64,000 bases of DNA from Streptomyces sp. Root431 (GTDB lineage Bacteria; Actinomycetota; Actinomycetes; Streptomycetales; Streptomycetaceae). Of the stretch, positions 8,244-15,042 are shown piece after piece (position 1 is the stretch's first letter; every line of letters starts with the position of its first letter). A program made the translations under genes and the position numbers. The DNA lies in NCBI RefSeq assembly GCF_001426585.1, contig NZ_LMEI01000009.1, forward strand, positions 461,621 to 525,620, in the 5' to 3' direction. The notes under the pieces were generated by a model that was not told the DNA's origin, ran no database searches, and worked only from the letters and a program-made list of their open reading frames with translations.

Positions 8244-9818
8244 TCAGCGGCACAGCAGCGCGGCGCGCAGGTCCAGTCGGTGGTCGAGGCGGGACAGGTC
8301 GCGGCCGGTGAGCGTCTCGACCCGCTGGACCCGGTAGTGGACCGTGTTGACGTGCAGGTGGAGGGTCTCGGCGGTCCTGGCCCAGGAGCAGTTGTGGGCC
8401 AGGAAGACCTCCAGGGTTTCGAGGAGGAGGGCGTTCGAGGAGCGGCCGCCGCGCAGGAGCGGTCCGAGGACCGTGGTGCGGTACACCTCCCGGACGTCGT
8501 CGGGGACGCCCGCGAGCAGCGCCTCCAGGCTGGTGAGATCGCCGACGGAGGCGACGTGCGCCGCGCCCGGGGCCCGCGTGCCCGTACCCGCCGTGCGGGC
8601 GGCCGCTGCGAGGGCGTACCGCGCCTGGCCGACGGCCGCCGCCAGCTCGGCCGCGGTGGCGACGGGCTCGCTCACCCCGGCGTACAGGGCGCCGGTCGGC
8701 CGGCAGGCGTGGACCAGCGGCCACACCTTCCCCAGGGCGGCCCGGACGGCGCGGTCGTCCTGTCCGTCGGCATCGTCCGCGCCGCCGTGTGCGACGACCG
8801 CGAGCGCTTCGCCGCCCGGGCGCTCGCCGACGGCGAACGCAACCCCGGGGAGGTGGCCGAGGGCCTCCGCGAGGGCGGCGCGGCTCCCCGTGTCCTCCTC
8901 CGCCGGCGTCGCTGACGCGACGACCACGGTGTAGGGCCCCCGGCCGGCAAGCCCGCACGAACTAAGCGCGCTCTCCACGGCGTTGGCGTCGCCGTACGGA
9001 ACGTCGAGGAGGGCGACGAGCTCCTGACGTGCCTGCCGCTGCGCCGCCCGGCGGCGGTCGTGGCGGCGGCGGTGCCGGCCGAGGACCTCGGCGATCTCGT
9101 GCAGGACGCGGGGCGGGACCTGCCCTTCGTCCGCCAAGTGGAGGTACCAGGCGTCGAAGTCGGTGTCGTCGGCCTCGACGCGCAGCGTCGTCCCCCGCTC
9201 GCCGCGCGCCCCGTGGATCCTCTCCGAGGCGCGCGCGGCGGGGAGTTCGGCGGCGGTGGCGGTGCGGGCGATCGTTCGGCCGCTGCCGGTCAGGAGGTGG
9301 CACGGGGGCGTGCCGAGGTGGGCGAAGGCGCTGTCGAGGAGGTCGCCGACGGAGGCCCCGCCCTCCACCTCGCGCTCCAGGTCGCCGCGGACGTTCTCCG
9401 GCAGGGCGTAGAGGTCCGACGGGCGGCGGCTGAGCTCGCCCCACTGCCGGAGGTAGACCGCCTCGGTGATCGCCCGGAAGCTCGTGTGCGCCGGTACGGC
9501 GAGCAGGGCGATCCGGTGCTTACGGCAGGAGGCGGCCAGTTCGCGGGGGACCTCGCCGTGGGTCTCCTCGCCCGCGAGGAGCGCGACGGCACCGGCCTCG
9601 CGCAGCGCCGAGACGAAGCGCTCCGTCCGCGCCGGTCCGTCGCCGGGGTTCCACCACACGAGCCCGCTGAGGACGATCTCGCTCGGCTGCAGGAACCTCG
9701 CCGGGTCCTCCAGGTCGGTGGCCGTCACTCCGCCTATCTCCTGGCCGAGCAGCGCCTCGTCGCCCCAGACCAGGGTGAGGTCGAGGCTGTCCAGCCGGAG
9801 GAGATGTTCGACGTGCAT
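8244..9818 (-). CDS. PucR-family transcriptional regulator
   Basis: 524 residues. The N-terminal PucR ligand-binding domain (about 1-125) has the family start MHVEHLLRLDSLDLTLVWGD, with GVTATDL and SEIVLSGLVWW. A long central GGDEF-like/CdaR region follows, then the C-terminal HTH_30 with LLLETLEVFLAHNCSWARTA and HLHVNTVHYRV. PucR proteins regulate purine catabolism. It is divergent from a xanthine-dehydrogenase-type operon, the classic neighbour. Start ATG 9818 is supported by AAGGAG 8 bases upstream; a longer frame continues far upstream but is unrelated sequence. It ends 12 bases from the convergent TOBE regulator. Confidence 0.93.
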   Translation of the reverse strand: MHVEHLLRLDSLDLTLVWGDEALLGQEIGGVTATDLEDPARFLQPSEIVLSGLVWWNPGDGPARTERFVSALREAGAVALLAGEETHGEVPRELAASCRKHRIALLAVPAHTSFRAITEAVYLRQWGELSRRPSDLYALPENVRGDLEREVEGGASVGDLLDSAFAHLGTPPCHLLTGSGRTIARTATAAELPAARASERIHGARGERGTTLRVEADDTDFDAWYLHLADEGQVPPRVLHEIAEVLGRHRRRHDRRRAAQRQARQELVALLDVPYGDANAVESALSSCGLAGRGPYTVVVASATPAEEDTGSRAALAEALGHLPGVAFAVGERPGGEALAVVAHGGADDADGQDDRAVRAALGKVWPLVHACRPTGALYAGVSEPVATAAELAAAVGQARYALAAAARTAGTGTRAPGAAHVASVGDLTSLEALLAGVPDDVREVYRTTVLGPLLRGGRSSNALLLETLEVFLAHNCSWARTAETLHLHVNTVHYRVQRVETLTGRDLSRLDHRLDLRAALLCR

Positions 9819-9854
9819 GCGGGGCTCCTTGCGCGGTCGCGGGATGAGCCCGCA

Positions 9855-9881
9855 TCTCACATTCAAGAGGTGAATGCGAGA
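9855..9881. promoter_or_regulatory. Palindrome in the PucR / xanthine dehydrogenase divergent promoter
   Basis: Arms TCTCACATTCA (9855-9865) and TGAATGCGAGA (9871-9881) match at 10 of 11 positions around AGAGG. It lies 37 bases before pucR and about 165 before the FAD subunit gene. The arms contain the RATGYGAG half-site also found at molbindin and modA, so it could bind PucR, the TOBE regulator or both. A further GCATCT...AGATGC pair (9852-9857 and 9893-9898) surrounds it. Confidence 0.6.
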
Positions 9882-10046
9882 AGACACATCGTAGATGCAC
9901 GGCCACAGCCTGAAAATGCTCCTTGGTTGATCATCCAGGACGCGGCTCCGCGGGGTGGGGTGTTTCCAGCGTCCGCACCAGTCGTCCCCGCCGCCCCTTT
10001 CGGGCTTGACTGGCGTGAAAGCAGTGGCCGGGAGGCGTGGGGACAC

Positions 10047-10880
10047 ATGGATCTGAACACGGTGACGGACGTACGCGACGGGCGTCGGCACGAGCCCTGG
10101 CGGCCGGGGGACGCATGGCTGGGCGGGGGGACGTACCTCTTCTCCGAGCCCCAGCCGCGGCTGCGCCGGCTGGTCGACCTCAGCCGGATGGGCTGGGAGC
10201 CGCTCACCCGCGCCGAGGACGGCTCGCTGGAGATCGCCGCGACCTGCACCATCACCCAACTCTCGCGGTACGGAAGGACGATGGGCGTCGAGGCGGCGCC
10301 GCTCTTCGAGCAGTGCTGCCGGGCCTTCCTCGCCTCCTTCAAGATCTGGAACATGGCGACCGTCGGCGGGAACCTCTGCAACGGCCTTCCGGCCGGGCCG
10401 ATGATCTCGCTGACCGCCGCGCTCGACGGCGTGTGCCTGCTCCGGGCGCAGGACGGATCCGTGCGGCGGGCGAAGGTCGTGGACTTCGTCACCGGCGCCG
10501 GCCGCAAGGACCTCGCGGAGGGCGAGCTGCTGCGCTCGGTCACCCTGCCGGCGCGCGCCCTGGGCTCGCGCACGGCCTTCCGGCAGGCGTCGCTGTACGG
10601 GCTCGGCCGCTCGGGGGCGCTGGTCATCGGGACGCTCGATCCGGTGGACGGTTCGCTGGCGGTGACGATCAGCGCGGCGACCGTACGGCCGTTCCGCCTC
10701 TGGTTCCCGCTGCCGCCGGACCGGGACGAGCTGCGGCGTGCGGTCGAGGCCGCCGTCCGCGAGGAGGACTGGTTCGACGACATCCACGGACTGCCCGAGT
10801 GGCGGCGGCACATGGGGCTCCGCCTCGCCGAAGAGGTCCGCCGCGAGTTGACCCACAGCCTGGAGAAGAGTGCCCGATGA
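10047..10880 (+). CDS. Xanthine dehydrogenase family FAD-binding subunit
   Basis: 277 residues, the size of the FAD subunit (CoxM/XdhB type) of molybdenum hydroxylases. Seen: GGGTYLFSEP near residue 27, a variant of the FAD-binding AGGT-box, then the second FAD motif ATVGGNLCNGLPAGP. The CO-DH-type C-terminal domain ends in LRLAEEVRREL. It transfers electrons from the [2Fe-2S] clusters to FAD and then an acceptor. Start ATG 10047 follows GGGAGG. Its stop overlaps the next gene in ATGA, which indicates translational coupling. Divergent pucR suggests purine (xanthine/hypoxanthine) oxidation. Confidence 0.9.
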   Translation: MDLNTVTDVRDGRRHEPWRPGDAWLGGGTYLFSEPQPRLRRLVDLSRMGWEPLTRAEDGSLEIAATCTITQLSRYGRTMGVEAAPLFEQCCRAFLASFKIWNMATVGGNLCNGLPAGPMISLTAALDGVCLLRAQDGSVRRAKVVDFVTGAGRKDLAEGELLRSVTLPARALGSRTAFRQASLYGLGRSGALVIGTLDPVDGSLAVTISAATVRPFRLWFPLPPDRDELRRAVEAAVREEDWFDDIHGLPEWRRHMGLRLAEEVRRELTHSLEKSAR

Positions 10881-13675
10881 GCTTCCACGTCCGCGTCAAC
10901 GACCGTTCCCACGACGACGAACCGCGCGCAGGCCAGTGCCTGCGCACCTACCTCCGCGAGCGCGGCTGGTTCGGGGTGAAGAAGGGCTGCGACGCCGGGG
11001 ACTGCGGCGCCTGCACCGTCCATGTCGACGGCGAACCGGTCCACAGCTGTCTGTATCCGGCCGTACGGGCGGAGGGCCGCGCCGTCACCACCGTCGAGGG
11101 CCTCGCCTCCCCGGACGGCGAACTCCACCCCGTACAGCGGAAGTTCCTCGACGCGCAGGGGTACCAGTGCGGATTCTGCACGGCCGGGTTCCTCATGACG
11201 ACGGTGGCCCTCGAAGCCGAGCGGGGCTCCGCGCACGACGACGGCAAACTCGACGACCTGCCCCGGGCGTTCAAGGGCAACATCTGCCGATGCACCGGCT
11301 ACCGGGCGATCGAGGACGCCGTGCAGGGCGTGCGGCACACCGAACGGCCGTGCGCGGGAAAGGCCGTGGGGAAGAACGTCGCCGCCCCCGCCGGACCCCA
11401 GGTCGTCACCGGTACCGCCCGCTACACCTTCGACGTCGAGGTCCCCGGCCTCCTCCACATGAAGCTGCTGCGCTCCCCGCACCCGCACGCCCGGATCGTC
11501 GCCGTCGACACGGCCGCCGCCCTGCGGGTCCCCGGGGTGCACGCCGTCCTCACCCACGAGGACGCGCCGCCGACGCTGTACTCCAGCGCCCGCCACGAGC
11601 ATCCCACGGAGGACCCCGACGACACCCGCGTCCTCGACAGCGTCGTCCGGTACGTCGGCCAGCGCGTCGCCGCCGTCGTCGCGGACAGCGAGCAGGCGGC
11701 CGAGGAGGGCTGCCGCCGGATCGAGGTGACGTACGAGCAACTCCCTTACGTCACCGACCCGGAGGCCGCGATGCTCCCCGGCGCACCGCAACTGCACGGC
11801 GACAAGGGCCCCGAGGCGCGGATCGCCCGCGCGGAGAACAACGTGGCGGGCGAGGTGCACGGCGAGATCGGCGATGTGGAGACCGGCTTCGCCGAGGCCG
11901 ACGTCGTCTACGAGGAGACCTTCCGCACGCAGCGCGTGCAGCACGCGAGTCTCGAAACCCACGGCTGCGTCGCGTACTTCGAGCCGAAGGAGGACGGCAC
12001 GGGCGAGCGGCTGACCGTCCGCTCCTCCACGCAGACGCCCTTCCTGACCCGGCGGGCCCTCTGCGCGCTGTACGGCCTGCCCGAGGACGAGGTCCGAGTC
12101 GTCGCGGGCCGGGTCGGAGGCGGGTTCGGCGGCAAGCAGGAGATGCTCACGGAGGACATCGTGACGCTCGCCGCGCTGAAGCTGCGGCGGCCCGTGAAGC
12201 TGGAGTACACCCGGGCCGAGCAGTTCCACGGGGCGACCACCCGGCACCCGTTCACCATCGGCATCACGGTGGGCGCCCGCGCCGACGGCACCCTGACCGC
12301 CGTACGGATGCGGGTCGTGTCCAACACCGGCGCCTACGGCAACCACGGCCCCGCCGTCATGTTCCACAGCGTCGGCGAGTCCTTCGCCGTCTACCGCGCC
12401 CCGAACAAGAAGGTCGACGCGTACTCCGTCTACACGAACGCGGTCCCGGCCGGCGCCTTCCGCGGATACGGCCTGGGCCAGGTCACCTTCGCCGTCGAGT
12501 CCGCGATGGACGAGGTCGCCCGCCGCCTCGGCATGGATCCGCTCGTCTTCCGCGAGAAGAACGTGATCGGCCCCGGTGAGCCCATGCACAGCCCGATCGG
12601 CGAGGAGGAGGACCTGTTCATCGCCTCCTACGGGCTCGACCAGTGCCTGTCGGTCGCACGTCGGGCCATCGCCGAGGCCGCGAGCGGCGAGGACACGAGC
12701 GCCGATGAGGTGCCCGAGGGGTGGCTCGTCGGGCAGGGCACGGGCATGGCGATGATCGCCACCGGCCCGCCCGGCGGCCACTACGCCGACGCCCGCGTCT
12801 CCCTGCTCCCCGACGGGACGTACGACGTCGCCGTCGGCACCGCCGAGTTCGGCAACGGCACCACCACCGTCCACCAGCAGATCACCGCCGGCGCCCTCGG
12901 CACCACCGAGGACCGCGTCGCCGTCCGGCAGTCCGACACCGACGTCGTCCGCCACGACACCGGCGCCTTCGGCTCGGCCGGCACCGTCGTCGCGGGCAAG
13001 GCCGTCCTCCTCGCCGCCGGATCGCTCGCGGAGCGGCTGCGCACCCTCGCCGCCCGCCACACCGGCGTCGCCCGGCACCTGTGCGTGCTCGGCGCCGAGG
13101 CCTTCGACTGCGCCGGCCGTACGGTCACCCTCAAGGAGCTGTACGAGGCGGGGCACGCGCGCGGCGCGGCGGAGGAGCTGGCGGCGGACGGGCACTGGGG
13201 CGGCTCACCGCGCTCGGTCGCCTTCAACGCGCAGTGGTTCCGGGTCGCGGTCGACCCGGCCACCGGGGAGATCCGCATCCTGCGCAGCGTCCACGCCGCC
13301 GACGCGGGCAAGGTCATGAACCCGATGCAGTGCAGGGGCCAGGTCGAGGGCGGGGTCGCCCAGGCGCTCGGCGCCACGCTCTTCGAGAACGTCCGGATCG
13401 ACGAGCGCGGCAAGGTCACCACGGCGGCCTTCCGCCGCTACCGCCTCCCCCAGTACGCGGACGTCCCGCGCACCGAGGTCCATTTCACGGAGACCAGCGA
13501 CGCGATCGGCCCGCTCGGCGCCAAGTCGATGAGCGAGAGTCCCTTCAACCCCGTCGCCCCCGCCCTGGCCAACGCCCTGCGCGACGCGACGGGCGTCCGC
13601 TTCACGGAACTGCCGCTGACCCGGGACCGCGTCTGGCTGGCCCTGGAGCGGCAGGCGCGGGTGCTTGGCGCATGA
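10877..13675 (+). CDS. Fused [2Fe-2S] plus molybdopterin subunit of a xanthine dehydrogenase-type enzyme
   Basis: 932 residues joining two subunits that are usually separate. Residues 1-155 form the small iron-sulfur subunit, with a plant-type cluster motif (CDAGDCGAC, then the fourth cysteine in HSC) and the second cluster in QCGFC and CRCTGY. Residues about 165-930 form the large molybdopterin subunit: TGTARYTFD, VGGGFGGKQE, AFRGYGLGQ, EFGNGTTTVHQQI, GAFGSAG and the C-terminal GAKSMSES with the catalytic-glutamate position. A short Lys/Pro-rich linker joins them with no internal stop. With the FAD subunit this makes a complete oxidoreductase. Substrate is inferred as a purine from pucR. It needs molybdenum cofactor, consistent with the Mo genes on both sides. 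Confidence 0.9.
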   Translation: MSFHVRVNDRSHDDEPRAGQCLRTYLRERGWFGVKKGCDAGDCGACTVHVDGEPVHSCLYPAVRAEGRAVTTVEGLASPDGELHPVQRKFLDAQGYQCGFCTAGFLMTTVALEAERGSAHDDGKLDDLPRAFKGNICRCTGYRAIEDAVQGVRHTERPCAGKAVGKNVAAPAGPQVVTGTARYTFDVEVPGLLHMKLLRSPHPHARIVAVDTAAALRVPGVHAVLTHEDAPPTLYSSARHEHPTEDPDDTRVLDSVVRYVGQRVAAVVADSEQAAEEGCRRIEVTYEQLPYVTDPEAAMLPGAPQLHGDKGPEARIARAENNVAGEVHGEIGDVETGFAEADVVYEETFRTQRVQHASLETHGCVAYFEPKEDGTGERLTVRSSTQTPFLTRRALCALYGLPEDEVRVVAGRVGGGFGGKQEMLTEDIVTLAALKLRRPVKLEYTRAEQFHGATTRHPFTIGITVGARADGTLTAVRMRVVSNTGAYGNHGPAVMFHSVGESFAVYRAPNKKVDAYSVYTNAVPAGAFRGYGLGQVTFAVESAMDEVARRLGMDPLVFREKNVIGPGEPMHSPIGEEEDLFIASYGLDQCLSVARRAIAEAASGEDTSADEVPEGWLVGQGTGMAMIATGPPGGHYADARVSLLPDGTYDVAVGTAEFGNGTTTVHQQITAGALGTTEDRVAVRQSDTDVVRHDTGAFGSAGTVVAGKAVLLAAGSLAERLRTLAARHTGVARHLCVLGAEAFDCAGRTVTLKELYEAGHARGAAEELAADGHWGGSPRSVAFNAQWFRVAVDPATGEIRILRSVHAADAGKVMNPMQCRGQVEGGVAQALGATLFENVRIDERGKVTTAAFRRYRLPQYADVPRTEVHFTETSDAIGPLGAKSMSESPFNPVAPALANALRDATGVRFTELPLTRDRVWLALERQARVLGA

Positions 13676-14186
13676 AACCGGTGGATGCGAGTGTCCGGCT
13701 CGTAGCAAGCTCACAAATACGGGGCAGCGAGGCCGATCTGAGGCGCAACCACGATTCCGTGGCGGGCCGGGCGGGTATCACTGGGCGCAGCCGCCGCATC
13801 GACCGCCCGAAGGGGATTGACGATGACCCGCCACAGCGCCGCACCCCGCAGCCCCGCCGCAGGTCCGCGACGGTGAGAGTGGCCGGCGCCCGGTACGTCA
13901 GCGCCGTCACCGGCATCTGGATCGGCTCGTGCCGTACGCCCTGAGGAACCCGCCGGTTCGGCCGTTCCTCCAGGCCACCTCGCATTCGCCATGGAGAGTC
14001 CCACAGGGTTGTTGCAGATGTGAGCCCGACCGCCCTACGGTGTCGCACATGCAGCAGAACGTCGGCATGCGTGCCACCCCCCGCGCCGACCCGCCCGCAC
14101 CATCCCGTGGGCCGCTGCCCGTGCGCTCTCCCTCCTCGCCTTCCTCTTCTTCCTCTTCCTGTCGTCCCCAAGGAGCCCCGACCCTC
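13676..14186. other. Intergenic region upstream of modA
   Basis: About 510 bases with no supported gene. It holds two candidate regulator half-sites (13979-13986 and 14017-14024) and a good sigma-70-like promoter, TTGCAG (14013-14018), 17 bases, TACGGT (14036-14041). An 18-codon frame at 13823-13876 with AAGGGG in front, overlapping a 24-codon GTG frame to 13944, could be a leader peptide but has no other support. The stretch 14090-14170 is Pro/Ser-coding low-complexity sequence. Confidence 0.5.
13979..14024 (+). promoter_or_regulatory. Candidate molybdate-regulon operator pair at modA
   Basis: CTCGCATT (13979-13986) and GATGTGAG (14017-14024) are inverted copies of the half-site RATGYGAG, 30 bases apart. 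The second overlaps the -35 hexamer TTGCAG (14013-14018) of the presumed modA promoter, a position typical of repression. The same half-site occurs at molbindin and at the xanthine-dehydrogenase promoter. Confidence 0.45.
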
Positions 14187-15008
14187 ATGTCCCTCCCCCG
14201 TACCCTCGCCAGACGCCGCACCGCCGCCGCGGCCCTCACCGCCGCCCTCCTCGTCCCGCTCGCCGCCTGCGGCAGCGACGAGGCCGACGGCAAGAAGGAC
14301 GCCGCGGGCCCCGCGGCCTCCGGTTCCGCGAGCGCGGCCCCCGCCGCGAAGCTGACGGTGCTCGCCGCGGCCTCGCTCACCAACGTCTTCGAGACGGCCG
14401 GCGCCGCGTACGAGAAGACCCACCCGGGCACGAAGATCACCTTCTCGTTCGCCGGCTCGCAGGAGCTCATCGCGCAGGTCGCCCAGGGCTCCCCCGCCGA
14501 CGTCCTGGTCACCGCCGACACGAAGAGCATGGACAAGGCCAAGGCGGACACCGGGACTCCGACGGTCATCGCGAAGAACCGGCTCGTCATCGCCACCACC
14601 GAGGGCAACCCCTTCAAGGTCGACGAGCTGAAGGACCTCGCGGACACCAAGCTCAAGGTCGTCCTGGCCGCGCCCGAGGTGCCGGCGGGCAAGTACAGCA
14701 AGAAGGTCCTCGACGCCCAGAAGATCGCCGTGAAGCCGGTGTCGCAGGAGCCCAACGTCCGCGCCGTCCTCAGCAAGGTCGAGCTCGGCGAGGCCGACGC
14801 CGGTCTCGTCTACAAGACCGACGCCGAGAGCGCCAAGGACAAGGTCGACGCCGTCGAGATCCCCGACGCGCAGAACGCCGTCGCCGAGTACCCGGCCGCC
14901 ACCCTCAAGGACTCCAAGAACGCCGAGGCGGCCACCGCCTTCGTCACCTGGCTGTCCTCCCCCGAGGCCCAGAAGATCCTCCAGGACGCCGGCTTCCAGA
15001 AGCCGTGA
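14187..15008 (+). CDS. modA: Molybdate ABC transporter substrate-binding lipoprotein ModA
   Basis: 273 residues. The N-terminus has RRR, an Ala/Leu core and the lipobox LAAC at about residue 27, so it is a lipoprotein facing outward. The mature part opens KLTVLAAASLTNVFE, the ModA signature, with SFAGSQELIAQV and SPADVLVTAD lining the oxyanion site, and ends in the family-typical TWLSSPEAQKILQDAGF. It captures molybdate for import. Start ATG 14187 follows AAGGAG by 11 bases; an upstream in-frame ATG at 14049 sits 7 bases after the -10 but would bury the signal peptide. The permease and ATPase genes modBC, normally next, are absent: the next gene is convergent, 34 bases away. Confidence 0.93.
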   Translation: MSLPRTLARRRTAAAALTAALLVPLAACGSDEADGKKDAAGPAASGSASAAPAAKLTVLAAASLTNVFETAGAAYEKTHPGTKITFSFAGSQELIAQVAQGSPADVLVTADTKSMDKAKADTGTPTVIAKNRLVIATTEGNPFKVDELKDLADTKLKVVLAAPEVPAGKYSKKVLDAQKIAVKPVSQEPNVRAVLSKVELGEADAGLVYKTDAESAKDKVDAVEIPDAQNAVAEYPAATLKDSKNAEAATAFVTWLSSPEAQKILQDAGFQKP

Positions 15009-15042
15009 CCCGCGCGGGGCGGCTGCCCCTTGAGGATCCGGG

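Noticed and set aside
8244..10856. An 870-residue minus-strand protein covering pucR and the region beyond
   Set aside because: Only the part from ATG 9818 shows family motifs and a ribosome site. The rest is the complement of the FAD-subunit gene.
10037..10876. Plus-strand extension of the fused xanthine-dehydrogenase frame upstream of 10877
   Set aside because: It is an out-of-frame reading of the FAD subunit gene; the ATG at 10877 overlapping its stop is the natural start.
13823..13944. Two tiny overlapping frames (18 and 24 codons) upstream of modA
   Set aside because: One has a passable ribosome site, but there is no conserved motif, no attenuator hairpin and no codon-bias argument at this size. 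Kept only as a remark.
14049..14186. Leaderless ATG at 14049 as the modA start
   Set aside because: It is well placed after the -10 hexamer and in frame, but it would put a 46-residue Ser/Pro tail before the lipoprotein signal. ATG 14187 with AAGGAG gives a proper signal peptide.
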